Assembly: GCF_000340885.1 (NCBI RefSeq)
Contig: NC_020291.1
Coordinates: 4,773,001-4,837,000 of the forward strand
Source of the DNA: Clostridium saccharoperbutylacetonicum N1-4(HMT)
Lineage (GTDB): Bacteria > Bacillota > Clostridia > Clostridiales > Clostridiaceae
Length of the DNA stretch: 64,000 nt
Direction: 5' to 3'
Each line of letters opens with the position of its first letter. The first letter of the stretch is position 1. This document shows, piece by piece, positions 35,558 through 45,322 of the stretch. The translations under genes were made by a program, and so were the position numbers. The notes under the pieces are model-generated. The model worked only from the letters and a program-made list of their open reading frames with translations. It was not told where the DNA came from and did not search any database.

Positions 35558-36901
35558 TTACTTAATCATCTTAAGTAAAGCTATAGCTAATGTTACAGTT
35601 ACTGCTCCTCCAATTCTTGTAGCAAGTTGACCAAAAGGCATAAGTTCTAATCTGTCACCAGATGTAAGTATAGATACAACTCCTGTTCCTCCTTGACCAC
35701 TATTACATGCTGTAACCATAGCTGCTTCAACAGGATTCATTCCAACTAACTTACCAACAAACCATCCAACAACAACAATAGTAATAACTGTACATGTTAT
35801 CACTATTAAATATCTAGGATTAGTAAAAACAACTACAAGGTTTTTCCATGGCGTCATAGCTACACCAACTCCAAACAACAAAGGTGTTGTTACACCTGTT
35901 ACAATAAACCTAAAAAGTGAATATCCACCTTTTTCAATACTACTTGGAATAACTCCCACTACTTTAGCCATAACAACAGCAATAAGCATAACAATTGGTG
36001 CAGGCAATCCAACTAAAGAATTCACATATACACCAGCCATATAAAGGGCAAAAGATAAAATACCAGCAACTGTTAGTTGTGCCAAATCATGATGTGTATT
36101 AGCTTTATCTTTTTCGCCTTGTTGTGCAAGTTCTAGTATTTCATCATCTCCTCCAACTTTCAGTAATGTACCATTACCTGAATATTGAGGATATTTTTCT
36201 CCGATTCGCTTCAATAAACCCGCAAGAAGTATAGCCACCAAGCTTCCCAACATTACACACGGAAGAACCTGAGCAAACAAACCATCTTGGCTCTGTTGTA
36301 ATACTGCTGAGTATCCCATAGATAAAGGCAATGCTCCTTCACCTACTCCACCCGCCATAACTGGTGCAATTATGAAAAAGTACGCTTCATAAGGACTAAT
36401 CCCACACACAAAAGCTACAGCTATACCAACAAAAGATCCAATTACTAAAGACGAAACCATAGGTATGAATATTTTTACAAAAGCCTTCATTAAAACCTTT
36501 CTATTCATACTAAGAATACTTCCAACTATTATACATGCAATAAAAACATATAAAAAATTAGTCTGTTTCATAAATGTTGTTACTGAATCCGAAGCCATTT
36601 TAGGTATAAGATTAGCATACACCATATAAGATGGCAAAAATGTCGCCATAATAACCTTACCACCAATATGTTTGATTATAGGTATTCTTTTGCCTATTTC
36701 TTCACAAGTGAAACCATACAATATCATAATACATGCTGCCCCCAACATATCATTGGGTAATATATTCCTCGACAGCAACGCAATTACAACCACCAAAAGT
36801 GACAAATACACTCCAAGTGGCATAACTCCAATTTTCACACTAAAGATTCTTTTAAAAATCCTATGTTTTTCTACATTTCCTTCACTAACAAAACTAGCCA
36901 T
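35558..36901 (-). CDS. 2-hydroxycarboxylate transporter (CitS/CitP/MleP family), copy 1
   Basis: 447 residues, about 11 membrane segments in two inverted halves. The two reentrant-loop GGxG motifs are AGGVGEGALPLSMGYS and NSGQGGTGVVSILTS, and the C-terminal RLELMPFGQLATRIGG holds the conserved arginine that binds the dicarboxylate in CitS/CitP. It moves citrate, malate or lactate by symport with Na+/H+ or by precursor-product exchange. The start at 36901 has GGAGGCTTTGAT just before it; an in-frame start 24 codons upstream lacks support. It has its own CitI-box promoter. The second copy (40912-42252) is closely similar. Confidence 0.92.
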   Translation of the reverse strand: MASFVSEGNVEKHRIFKRIFSVKIGVMPLGVYLSLLVVVIALLSRNILPNDMLGAACIMILYGFTCEEIGKRIPIIKHIGGKVIMATFLPSYMVYANLIPKMASDSVTTFMKQTNFLYVFIACIIVGSILSMNRKVLMKAFVKIFIPMVSSLVIGSFVGIAVAFVCGISPYEAYFFIIAPVMAGGVGEGALPLSMGYSAVLQQSQDGLFAQVLPCVMLGSLVAILLAGLLKRIGEKYPQYSGNGTLLKVGGDDEILELAQQGEKDKANTHHDLAQLTVAGILSFALYMAGVYVNSLVGLPAPIVMLIAVVMAKVVGVIPSSIEKGGYSLFRFIVTGVTTPLLFGVGVAMTPWKNLVVVFTNPRYLIVITCTVITIVVVGWFVGKLVGMNPVEAAMVTACNSGQGGTGVVSILTSGDRLELMPFGQLATRIGGAVTVTLAIALLKMIK

Positions 36902-37020
36902 ATCAAAGCCTCCAAACTCATTATTAATTAACTGATAAGTTATAATATTTAGTTTTAAAATCAATGTTAACATTAAATTTATTTATACCTTCATACCGTA
37001 AATCTTCAATACCATTATAT

Positions 37021-37078
37021 ATGATATCAATTTTTTTCAGATAAGTCAAAACATTTGTTAAATTACAACACAAATGTT
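37021..37078 (-). promoter_or_regulatory. Promoter and proximal CitI-type box pair of 2HCT transporter copy 1
   Basis: Minus strand: TTGACT (37049-37044), 17 bases, TATCAT (37026-37021). Boxes AACATTTGTT (37050-37059) and CACAAATGTT (37069-37078) are 19 bases apart and touch the -35. Confidence 0.75.
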
Positions 37079-37186
37079 AAAGGTATTTCTAGAATCTATT
37101 TACACTTTAAAGCCTTTTCAGAGGAAATGTCAGCTATTTTTCATAATAGTCATAATTTCTTCATTCAAATGTCTTTTCAAACACTT

Positions 37187-37215
37187 AACAAATGTTTATA
37201 TATTAAACATTTGTT
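37187..37215. promoter_or_regulatory. Distal CitI-type box pair between 2HCT copy 1 and the SorC regulator
   Basis: AACAAATGTT (37187-37196) and AACATTTGTT (37206-37215), 19 bases apart, 137 bases from the proximal pair. They could act on either divergent gene, although the regulator's own promoter is 320 bases away and lacks boxes. Confidence 0.7.
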
Positions 37216-37538
37216 GATAACTCTGGTTCTACTTACTCTAAATAAACAATAACTGTTATAATTCTATAGCTTCATCATTGACTTTATTTTTTTACTTTTG
37301 ATCAATTATTTTTTATATATTATTAATTTTTTTGAATTTTGCATAAAAACCTTTATTATTTTTTTCATTTTTCAGAATATTGCAATGCAATGCATTTTAT
37401 TATACATTGCAAACACTCCTGCTCTTTAAGCAGTCTTACTCGAATTTAATCCTTTTTATTTCATCACAAAAAAATACATATATATAAGAAAAAAAGATTT
37501 TACGCCAATCTCTGATCATCATTTTATTGAAATACAAC

Positions 37539-37567
37539 TTGAAAATACAATAATTTTACTCTATAAT
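37539..37567 (+). promoter_or_regulatory. Promoter of the SorC-family regulator
   Basis: TTGAAA (37539-37544), 17-base spacer, TATAAT (37562-37567), start near 37574. No AACAnnTGTT box adjoins it, suggesting constitutive expression. Confidence 0.7.
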
Positions 37568-37619
37568 TAATATTATTTTACATTTGAAGAACTACTCACA
37601 CAATATTTGGAGGTACACT

Positions 37620-38606
37620 ATGTACGAATACGAAAAAATGAATGAGACAGAAAAATTAAACTTTCTAGCACAACTCTCCAATCTGTACTACGAATTAAAC
37701 ATGACACAATCAGAAATAGCAAATAAATTTTCAACTTCACGTTTCAAGATTTCAAAACTCTTGCAAGAAGCTCGTGATAGAAATGTAGTTGAAATAACTA
37801 TAAACAATCCACACACTAGAGTAAACGAATTAGAGAATCTATTAAAAAGCAACTTTAATCTAAAGCACGTTATTGTCTTAGACAACAAGTCCCTTCCTTT
37901 AGAAGAAACTTTATCTTCTCTTGCCAAGTTGGGAGCAGAATATCTAGATTCAATAATTACTGAAAACTCAATAGTAGGAGTTTTATGGGGAAAAACAATT
38001 TCTAATGTAGTAAAACGGCTCAAACCCAAGAAAAAGTTACCTATAACTGTTGTTCAGGTTATGGGTGCAGCAGCTAAAGACGACCCATTAATTGATGCTC
38101 CAGAACTTATTCGTAAATTCGCAAATTCTTATGGAGGCAAGTATAAATACCTTTATGCCCCTTTATATATAGATAATGATTATGCAAGAAAAGCAATACT
38201 GCAGGAACCTGTTATTAATGATACTCTTTTTTTTGCTAACAAAGCAGACATAATACTAACCGGAATAGGAACTGTAGATGCTGTATTCGCTTCTACTTTG
38301 TGGTCAAAATATGTACTAGCAAATCAGCACAGTAGCAATTTAGCTTCATCAAAAGCTGTTGGTTGTGCCTTCGCACGCCTATACGACAACTCCGGTCAGG
38401 AGGCTGTTATTGATGTGAATTCAAAGATAGTAGGTATAGATTTAGAAGCAATTCATGCTGCAAATCATGTGATAGGTGTTGCAGCAGGAAAATTTAAAGC
38501 TGAAGCTATTTTAGGTGCACTTAGAGGCAAGTACATAAATGTACTTATCACAGATGATGACACAGCATTAAAAGTACTTTCCTTGGCTCAAATTGAAGTT
38601 AAATAA
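37620..38606 (+). CDS. citI: SorC/DeoR-family transcriptional regulator, CitI-like
   Basis: 328 residues. An N-terminal helix-turn-helix (LSNLYYELNMTQSEIANKFS, then TSRFKISKLLQEARDRNVVEI) is followed by a SorC sugar/acid-binding domain (IVGVLWGKTISNVVKRL; ILTGIGTVDAVFA; VDVNSKIVGIDLEAI-type block; VAAGKFKAEAILGAL). In Weissella and other lactic bacteria CitI, a SorC-family activator, binds citrate and switches on citMCDEFX. The gene context here is the same, and repeated AACAnnTGTT sites precede the surrounding cit genes. The start ATG 37620 follows GGAGGTACACT; an upstream in-frame start would add 12 residues without a good site. The name rests on context plus family. Confidence 0.82.
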   Translation: MYEYEKMNETEKLNFLAQLSNLYYELNMTQSEIANKFSTSRFKISKLLQEARDRNVVEITINNPHTRVNELENLLKSNFNLKHVIVLDNKSLPLEETLSSLAKLGAEYLDSIITENSIVGVLWGKTISNVVKRLKPKKKLPITVVQVMGAAAKDDPLIDAPELIRKFANSYGGKYKYLYAPLYIDNDYARKAILQEPVINDTLFFANKADIILTGIGTVDAVFASTLWSKYVLANQHSSNLASSKAVGCAFARLYDNSGQEAVIDVNSKIVGIDLEAIHAANHVIGVAAGKFKAEAILGALRGKYINVLITDDDTALKVLSLAQIEVK

Positions 38607-38628
38607 GTTTCCACACAAATATCTTTTT

Positions 38629-38660
38629 GCAGCTGCTTCACTCCAAGTCAAAGCAGCTGC
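38629..38660 (+). terminator. GC-rich hairpin after the SorC regulator
   Basis: GCAGCTGCTT (38629-38638) pairs perfectly with AAGCAGCTGC (38651-38660), 22 bases after the stop. No T run follows, so termination is uncertain. Confidence 0.4.
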
Positions 38661-38891
38661 GTTATACCTTTCAGACTCACCTTTCAATTAATAAAATTCT
38701 ATCAACCTTCCTCAGTCCCCCTTTTTCCAACATAGTAGATTTCCTCAAACCATCAATTTACTAAAAACAATGCCTTTTTGTACAAAAAGAAGATCTAACA
38801 AAGTCCTATTTCTAACTTCATTAAATCTTCTCTATTTCTATAATATCTATTCTTCTTTCAGCTTGTCAATCTAGTACAACTGATACTTTGT

Positions 38892-40469
38892 TTATACTAG
38901 AATCTTATTCAATCCTGCTTCTAAGATATTTTCTGGCACATTATTGAATTTGCTAAAGTTTTCTTCAAATTTATCTGCCAACTCAAATGCTTTTCTATCA
39001 TAAGCATCTTTATCTTCCCATAATTCTCTAGGATTTAATACCTCATCCGGAACACCAGGGCATTGCTTTGGTATTAATAAATTGAATACTGGATGCTCAT
39101 AATATTCAACTTTACCAAGTTCACCAGAAATTATGCCTGTAACCATAGCTCTAGTATATGACAAGTTAATTCTCTTTCCTATGCCATATACTCCACCTAT
39201 CCAACCTGTATTTACAAGGTATACTTCAGTGTCATGTTTATCTATTTTTTCCCCTAACAATTTAGCATAAACTGCTGGATTCAAAAGCATGAAAGGTTCT
39301 CCAAAGCAAGCTGAAAATGTAATCATAGGTTCTGTTATTCCTCTTTCTGTTCCAGCTACTTTACTTGTATATCCAGACATAAAGTGATACATTGCTGCTT
39401 CTTTAGTCAACTTACTTACAGGAGGCATTATTCCAAATGCATCTGCAGTTAAGAAAATAATTTTACTTGGGTTATTTCCAGTACCACTAACTTTAATATT
39501 ATCTATAAATTCTATAGGATAAGCAGTTCTAGTATTTTCAGTCAGACTTCCATCTTTGTAATCTGGGACACCATTTTCATCCACTACAACATTTTCAAGG
39601 ACAGCTCCAAATTTAATAGCGTTATATATTTCTTTTTCTTTTTCTTTATCCAATCCTATAGTCTTAGCATAACAGCCACCTTCAAAGTTAAACACTCCAT
39701 CTTCACACCAACCGTGCTCATCATCACCTATAAGTTTTCTTTCAGGATCTGTAGATAAAGTTGTTTTTCCCGTTCCAGACAACCCAAAGAATACAACTGT
39801 CTGTCCATCATCACCTATATTAGCTGAACAATGCATTGGTAATACTCCTTTTTGCGGAAGTAAGAAATTCATTACCGAAAATATAGACTTCTTAATTTCA
39901 CCCGAGTATGCAGTTCCACCTATAAGTATTATTTTCTTAGAAAAATTCATTAATACAAACGCTTCAGAATTCACTCCATCCTCTACGCCATCAGCTTTAA
40001 AACCTGGTGCAGAAATAACATTAAATTCCGGTATATGTTTTGCAAGTTGTTCCTCAGTAGGTCTTCTAAACATTTGTGTCGAAAACATAGCTTGATAAGC
40101 ACATTCACACACAACTCGTATAGGCATTGAATATTCTTCCATAGCTCCTACATAACCATCAAATACAAACAATTCTTTTTCTTCAATATATTTTACAACT
40201 TTATTATAAAGTTTATCAAATACATCTTCTCCTATAGGAAGACATACTTCTCCCCAATTAACTGTATTTTCTGTAGTCTCATCTCTTACAATAAATCTAT
40301 CTTTAGGAGATCTTCCTGTATACTTCCCTGTATTAACCACTAGAGCTCCCTTATCAGAAAGAGAAGCTTCTCCTCTAGCTAAAGCAAATTTCACTAATTC
40401 AGGTATTCCAGCATTTCTATATAATCCATTATGTTTCTTAATATTCAAGTAATCTAAACTTATATTCAT
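38892..40469 (-). CDS. pckA: Phosphoenolpyruvate carboxykinase (ATP)
   Basis: 525 residues. Interconverts oxaloacetate + ATP and phosphoenolpyruvate + CO2 + ADP. NTGKYTGRSPKDRFIV, the substrate block GGTAYSGEIKKSIFS, kinase-1 loop FFGLSGTGKTTLS, kinase-2 LIGDDEHGW and KRINLSYTRAMV are intact. The start at 40469 is chosen for GAGGAGGAAGAATACTTT upstream; a further in-frame start eight codons earlier is not supported. Its promoter has the same double CitI-type boxes as the citrate genes, so it seems to be coregulated with citrate fermentation, either draining oxaloacetate to PEP or making oxaloacetate when citrate and carbon supply change. Confidence 0.96.
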   Translation of the reverse strand: MNISLDYLNIKKHNGLYRNAGIPELVKFALARGEASLSDKGALVVNTGKYTGRSPKDRFIVRDETTENTVNWGEVCLPIGEDVFDKLYNKVVKYIEEKELFVFDGYVGAMEEYSMPIRVVCECAYQAMFSTQMFRRPTEEQLAKHIPEFNVISAPGFKADGVEDGVNSEAFVLMNFSKKIILIGGTAYSGEIKKSIFSVMNFLLPQKGVLPMHCSANIGDDGQTVVFFGLSGTGKTTLSTDPERKLIGDDEHGWCEDGVFNFEGGCYAKTIGLDKEKEKEIYNAIKFGAVLENVVVDENGVPDYKDGSLTENTRTAYPIEFIDNIKVSGTGNNPSKIIFLTADAFGIMPPVSKLTKEAAMYHFMSGYTSKVAGTERGITEPMITFSACFGEPFMLLNPAVYAKLLGEKIDKHDTEVYLVNTGWIGGVYGIGKRINLSYTRAMVTGIISGELGKVEYYEHPVFNLLIPKQCPGVPDEVLNPRELWEDKDAYDRKAFELADKFEENFSKFNNVPENILEAGLNKILV

Positions 40470-40533
40470 AAAGTATTCTTCCTCCTCAGTCACATTTCTT
40501 ATTTTTAATCACACTTATACAATTGTTAGTATA

Positions 40534-40590
40534 AGAATATCAAATAGCATTTACTTTGTCAAACATTTGTTATTATTACAAACATTTGTG
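40534..40590 (-). promoter_or_regulatory. Promoter and proximal CitI-type box pair of pckA
   Basis: Minus strand: TTGACA (40562-40557), 17 bases, TATTCT (40539-40534). Boxes AACATTTGTT (40562-40571) and AACATTTGTG (40581-40590) start 19 bases apart, adjoining the -35. Confidence 0.75.
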
Positions 40591-40692
40591 CAGGATATTT
40601 TTTCTTTCAATCAGAAGTACTTTCCTTATATACAAATTAGTTTAATTATCAATTGTGGCTTATTAGAATTCTATATCCAGCATCTTTTTAAT

Positions 40693-40721
40693 TACATTTG
40701 TCTTTCATTTAAACATATGTT
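40693..40721. promoter_or_regulatory. Distal CitI-type box pair upstream of pckA
   Basis: TACATTTGTC (40693-40702) and AACATATGTT (40712-40721), 19 bases apart, 131 bases from the proximal pair. The first box is degenerate at its ends. Confidence 0.6.
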
Positions 40722-40810
40722 AACAAAAAAATTGTTTTGCATAAAATAATACAATTTATTTTATTGTATTTTGCGAAAGTTCTTTATCATTGATATTCTT
40801 GTACACACAG

Positions 40811-40855
40811 AAAAAAACAAATCCTAAAAGTTAGCTTAATGCTCTTAGGATTTGT
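40811..40855 (-). terminator. Terminator of 2HCT transporter copy 2
   Basis: ACAAATCCTAA (40818-40828) pairs with TTAGGATTTGT (40845-40855), followed by seven T residues on the minus strand. Confidence 0.85.
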
Positions 40856-40911
40856 TATAACTTTAGCTTAACAATTATTTAATATATCACCGTATCTGAT
40901 GCTCATTATTA

Positions 40912-42252
40912 TTAGTTCAACATTCTCAACAATGAAATAGCTAAAGTAACTGTAGCTGCTCCTCCAAGTCTTGTAGCAACTTGAGCAAACGGAAGAAGTT
41001 CCAATCTATTTCCTGATGTAAGTATAGCTATATCCCCTGTTCCACCTTGTCCACTGTTACAAGATGTTACCATAGCAGCTTCAACCGGATACATTTTCAT
41101 CGCTTTACCAACAAACCATCCTGTTACTACTACTGTTGTAACTGTACATACTATTACTATTAAATATTTTGGATTAGTAATAACTGCAACAAGATTTTCC
41201 CATGGTGTATTAGCAATACCAACTCCAAGTAACAACGGTACTGTAACAGCTGTTGTTATAAATTTAAATAGTGCATATCCACCTTGTTCTATATTGCTTG
41301 GAATAACTCCTGCTGCTTTAGCTATTACAACTGATAATAACATAACTATAGGTGCTGGTAATCCAATTAAAGAGTTTACGTATACTCCTAGCAAGTAAAG
41401 TGCGAAAGCTAGTACACCTGTTGCTGCCATTTTAGATATATCGATTTTTATTTCTCCTTTGGCTTTATTTCCTGCTTTTGCTGCTTCTAATACATCATCA
41501 TCTCCAGATTTCAATAAAGCTCCATTACCTGAATACTCAGGATATTTTTCACCTATACGTTTTAACACACCAGCATAAATTATAGCAGTTAAGCTTCCTA
41601 ACATTACACATGGAAGAACTGATGCAAACAAAGCATCTTGTTCTTGTCCTAAAACAGCTGCATACCCCATAGACAAAGGAAGTGCACCTTCTCCAACACC
41701 ACCAGCCATAATTGGTGCTACAATAAAGAAATATGTTTTATATGCTCCAATCCCAAGTATCATCCCTACTCCAACGCCTACTACAGTAGCTGCAACCGCG
41801 CTTATAATAAGTGGTACAAACATTTTAAAGAAAGCTTTAATAAGAACCTGTCTGTTCATACTACAAATACTTCCTACTATTATGCATGCAATAAAAACAT
41901 ATAAGAAATTAGTACCTTTCATAAAAGTAATAACCGCATCACTTGCTTGCTTTGGTATAAGATGCGCATATAGCAAGTATGAAGGTAAAAACGTCGCCAT
42001 GATAACCTTACCACCAATATTCTTAAAAATAGGTATTCTTTGCCCTATTTCTGCACAGCCATAACCATAAAGTACCATGATAGCTGCTGCTCCAATCATA
42101 TCCTTAGGGAATATTTGTTTTTGAAGCAATCCTGTAACAATAAGTAATAAAATTCCATACACTCCTAAAGGCATAAATGCAATTTTGTAACCTAATACCT
42201 TTTTTAACATAGACGTTTGACTTGTGTTTTTTTCAACGTTTGAAATATCCAT
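40912..42252 (-). CDS. 2-hydroxycarboxylate transporter (CitS/CitP/MleP family), copy 2
   Basis: 446 residues, about 11 membrane segments. The same landmarks as copy 1 appear: AGGVGEGALPLSMGYA, NSGQGGTGDIAILTS, and RLELLPFAQVATRLGG with the substrate-binding arginine. The two copies are clearly paralogous and align along their whole length, differing most in the N-terminal tail and the central loop. AAGGGGAGGATCC precedes the ATG. It has its own CitI-type promoter and terminator. Two copies may divide labour between, for example, citrate uptake and product exchange (inference). Confidence 0.92.
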   Translation of the reverse strand: MDISNVEKNTSQTSMLKKVLGYKIAFMPLGVYGILLLIVTGLLQKQIFPKDMIGAAAIMVLYGYGCAEIGQRIPIFKNIGGKVIMATFLPSYLLYAHLIPKQASDAVITFMKGTNFLYVFIACIIVGSICSMNRQVLIKAFFKMFVPLIISAVAATVVGVGVGMILGIGAYKTYFFIVAPIMAGGVGEGALPLSMGYAAVLGQEQDALFASVLPCVMLGSLTAIIYAGVLKRIGEKYPEYSGNGALLKSGDDDVLEAAKAGNKAKGEIKIDISKMAATGVLAFALYLLGVYVNSLIGLPAPIVMLLSVVIAKAAGVIPSNIEQGGYALFKFITTAVTVPLLLGVGIANTPWENLVAVITNPKYLIVIVCTVTTVVVTGWFVGKAMKMYPVEAAMVTSCNSGQGGTGDIAILTSGNRLELLPFAQVATRLGGAATVTLAISLLRMLN

Positions 42253-42506
42253 TTTGGATCCTCCCCTTGTTATTTCTGAATTTTTTATCTTCTTTTCGCA
42301 ATGTTTAATATCATCATTTAACCTAAACGTTTTCCATATATTTAGTTATAAGCCGCAAACTATTAAAGCACCATATTTATTATTCATGAAAATATTTATA
42401 ATTTCAAATTCAACCCACAGTGTTAATGTTTACATGCGTTACATAAAAACCTTATATTAAATAAACGATAATTTCATCACTACTCCTTTAAAGTATTTTG
42501 TACTAT

Positions 42507-42563
42507 CATGTTATCATCTTTTTTTTACTTTGTCAAACAAATGTTAAAAATTATAACAATTGT
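42507..42563 (-). promoter_or_regulatory. Promoter and proximal CitI-type box pair of 2HCT copy 2
   Basis: Minus strand: TTGACA (42535-42530), 17 bases, TAACAT (42512-42507). Boxes AACAAATGTT (42535-42544) and AACAATTGTT (42554-42563) start 19 bases apart. Confidence 0.75.
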
Positions 42564-42650
42564 TTGAATTATTATTCTATTTTTTTATTTTTATTAAGCT
42601 AAAGCAGCATATTAATTATCTGTTATACTACTTTCTTTAACATCTTTCTT

Positions 42651-42679
42651 TACATATGTTACTTAAATAAACATTTGAT
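42651..42679. promoter_or_regulatory. Distal CitI-type box pair upstream of 2HCT copy 2
   Basis: TACATATGTT (42651-42660) and AACATTTGAT (42670-42679), 19 bases apart, 116 bases from the proximal pair. The remaining intergenic sequence up to the glnN terminator holds nothing I recognise. Confidence 0.6.
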
Positions 42680-42801
42680 TTATTTTCTTGATATTTATTC
42701 TACTAATTATTATTATTTGATTAATCTATTCCTTACCCTGTCTTTATTTAATAGATATACTGTATCTTCTTTTGACTTCTAAAATTTAAATATTTAAAAC
42801 A

Positions 42802-42838
42802 AAAAAATGAAGCGCTTTATTTCTAAAGCACTTCATTT
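42802..42838 (-). terminator. Terminator of glnN
   Basis: AATGAAGTGCTTTA/TAAAGCGCTTCATT stem on the minus strand with one mismatch, then a T run of seven. Confidence 0.9.
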
Positions 42839-42852
42839 ATTAAAACTATATA

Positions 42853-44946
42853 TTAAACATTGAATAACATATCACTATAAGTTGGTAATGGCCAGAAATC
42901 TTCATCAACTATAGTTTCAAGCTTGTCAGCATCTTCTCTTAAAGTATTCATTTGTTCAAACACTTCGTATCTGTACATCATTCCTAAGTCGAATATATCG
43001 CCTTTGAAGTTATCAGCTTTTCCAACTAATTCTTCAAGAAGTTTTACATTTTTACTCAATGAAGCTGTTAACTTAGAAACTTCAGTTAATAATTCAGTTT
43101 GAACAGATACATCAGCACCTACGCCAGTAGCTTTAATAGTATTTATTGATTCAGCTAGACTTGTAGTAAATTGAATTACTGCAGGTATAATTTGGCGTTT
43201 TGCCATTTCAAGTGTTGTTAAAGCTTCTATATTTATAATCTTATTATAGTTTTCAAGAGTTATTTCATAACGAGATTCTGCTTCAACTTTTGTTAATACT
43301 CCATGTTTCTCAAGAACTGCTTGGTTCTTTTCAGAAATCATAGCTTTAGCAGCTTCTACAGTAGACTTAATGTTTGGAAGTCCTCTCTTTTCTGCTTCAA
43401 CAACCCATTCATCAGAATATCCATTACCATTAAAGATAATTCTCTTATGTTTTTTAACGATATCTGTTAAAATTGCTTGAATTTCAGCATCTAAATCAGT
43501 AGCTTTTTCTAATTTTTCTGCAATTTCAGATAAAGTTTCAGCAACGATTGTATTTAATACAAAGTTACATCCAGCAATTGAAGCTGATGATGGAACCATT
43601 CTGAATTCAAATTTGTTTCCAGTGAATGCAAATGGAGATGTTCTGTTTCTATCAGTTGCATCTTTTGGAAGCGCTGGTAAAGTATTAACACCAATTGTTA
43701 ATTCACTTGCAGATTTAGAGCTTGTAGCTGGTCCCTTTTCAATTTGTTCTAATACGTCTTCTAATTGATCTCCTAAGAATATTGAGATTATAGCTGGAGG
43801 AGCTTCATTCGCACCTAATCTATGATCATTTCCAGCATTAGCCGCTGATACTCTTAATAAATCTGGATATTCATCAACAGCTTTTATCACAGCACATAAG
43901 AATAAAAGGAATTGTTGATTATCGTGTGGATTCTTACCTGGTTCAAGAAGGTTCATTCCATCATCTGTACCCATTGACCAGTTATTGTGCTTACCAGATC
44001 CATTTACACCAGCGAATGGTTTTTCATGAAGCAAGCAATATAAGTCGTGCTTTGCAGCAATTTTCTTCATTAATTCCATTGTAAGTTGATTGTGATCTGT
44101 AGATATATTTGTTGTACTGAATATAGGAGCTAATTCATGTTGAGCAGGAGCAACTTCGTTATGCTTAGTTTTAGCTAAAATACCAAGCTTCCAAAGTTCT
44201 TCATCTAACTCTTTCATGAAATCAGAAATTCTTTGTTTTATTGTTCCGAAATAATGATCTTCAAGTTCTTGACCTTTTGAAGGTTTTGCACCAAATAAAG
44301 TTCTTCCTGTTAAGATAAGATCTTTACGAGCATCATACATTTTCTTATCAATTAAGAAATATTCTTGTTCAGGACCTACTGTTGTAATAACTCTTTTAGT
44401 AGTTGTATTACCTAACGCTCTTAAAACACGTAAAGCTTGAGTATTTAAAGCTTCCATCGAACGTAATAATGGAGTTTTCTTATCTAAAGCTTCACCATTA
44501 TAAGAACAGAAAGCTGTTGGTATGCATAAAGAACCATCTTTAATAAATGCTGGCGAAGTACAATCCCATGCAGTATATCCTCTAGCTTCAAAAGTTGCTC
44601 TAAGTCCTCCTGAAGGGAATGAAGATGCATCAGGTTCACCCTTAATTAATTCTTTACCTGAAAATTCTAATATAACTTTTCCATCTGAAGTTGGACTGAT
44701 AAAAGAATCATGCTTTTCTGCAGTAATTCCAGTCATTGGTTGGAACCAGTGAGTAAAGTGAGTTGCACCTTTTTCAACAGCCCAATCTTTCATTGCTGAA
44801 GCAACTACATCAGCAACATCTGCTTCAAGAGCAGTTCCTTTTTCAATTGTCTTTTTTAAAGCTTTATAAGTAGCCTTTGGAAGACGTTCTTTCATTACAG
44901 CATCACTAAATACATTTGAAGCGAAAACTTCGTTGATTTTGTTCAT
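42853..44946 (-). CDS. glnN: Glutamine synthetase type III
   Basis: 697 residues, the length typical of GSIII (about 700), far longer than GSI. Makes glutamine from glutamate, ammonia and ATP. Type-III features are the N-terminal [101 protein letters not shown] and [22 protein letters not shown] precedes the ATG. It is separately promoted and its leader holds a hexaloop hairpin that overlaps a terminator, so it is probably controlled by antitermination by the ANTAR protein encoded at 53127-53687. Confidence 0.96.
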   Translation of the reverse strand: MNKINEVFASNVFSDAVMKERLPKATYKALKKTIEKGTALEADVADVVASAMKDWAVEKGATHFTHWFQPMTGITAEKHDSFISPTSDGKVILEFSGKELIKGEPDASSFPSGGLRATFEARGYTAWDCTSPAFIKDGSLCIPTAFCSYNGEALDKKTPLLRSMEALNTQALRVLRALGNTTTKRVITTVGPEQEYFLIDKKMYDARKDLILTGRTLFGAKPSKGQELEDHYFGTIKQRISDFMKELDEELWKLGILAKTKHNEVAPAQHELAPIFSTTNISTDHNQLTMELMKKIAAKHDLYCLLHEKPFAGVNGSGKHNNWSMGTDDGMNLLEPGKNPHDNQQFLLFLCAVIKAVDEYPDLLRVSAANAGNDHRLGANEAPPAIISIFLGDQLEDVLEQIEKGPATSSKSASELTIGVNTLPALPKDATDRNRTSPFAFTGNKFEFRMVPSSASIAGCNFVLNTIVAETLSEIAEKLEKATDLDAEIQAILTDIVKKHKRIIFNGNGYSDEWVVEAEKRGLPNIKSTVEAAKAMISEKNQAVLEKHGVLTKVEAESRYEITLENYNKIINIEALTTLEMAKRQIIPAVIQFTTSLAESINTIKATGVGADVSVQTELLTEVSKLTASLSKNVKLLEELVGKADNFKGDIFDLGMMYRYEVFEQMNTLREDADKLETIVDEDFWPLPTYSDMLFNV

Positions 44947-45121
44947 TAATAAAATCTCCTTTCAGATACACAACATTATTTGAATTGATATTAACTACTT
45001 GAAATAATTAATAATTTTATAAAAATTTTAGAATATAAATATTAAATTGTCAACAATAAAAACATAAAATAATAGTAAAATTCCTACTTATAAATACATA
45101 TTTACCACAAAATGTATTTAT

Positions 45122-45174
45122 AAAAAAATATGGAATCAAAGAAACAAATAATATTCTTTAACTCCATTGCTAAA
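45122..45174 (-). promoter_or_regulatory. ANTAR-type attenuator in the glnN leader
   Basis: Minus strand: the hairpin UUUAGC[AAUGGA]GUUAAA (45174-45157) has a hexaloop with A1 and G4, the ANTAR-target signature. Its loop and 3' arm are also the 5' arm of a fully paired 14-bp terminator (AUGGAGUUAAAGAA with UUCUUUGAUUCCAU, 45167-45130) followed by seven T. The two folds exclude each other, so a protein holding the hexaloop hairpin would allow read-through into glnN. I could not identify the upstream partner hairpin (P1). Confidence 0.7.
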
Positions 45175-45255
45175 ATCATAATTAAATTATAATATACTTT
45201 TTATTACTACTATATACCATAAAAACTGCCATAGTCTTATCTTTGGTACTGCTTA

Positions 45256-45284
45256 ATTATACTATATTTTTACCAATTATTCAA
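45256..45284 (-). promoter_or_regulatory. Promoter of glnN
   Basis: TTGAAT (45284-45279), 17 bases, TATAAT (45261-45256) on the minus strand, giving a leader of about 300 bases that includes the attenuator. Confidence 0.65.
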
Positions 45285-45322
45285 CACTGAATTAATTTTT
45301 ACAAATAAAATTTTATAATTGA

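Noticed and set aside
37187..37215. Autoregulation of citI by the box pair here
   Set aside because: The regulator's consensus promoter is over 300 bases away and has no box next to it; the pair fits the distal-pair pattern of the divergent transporter promoter.
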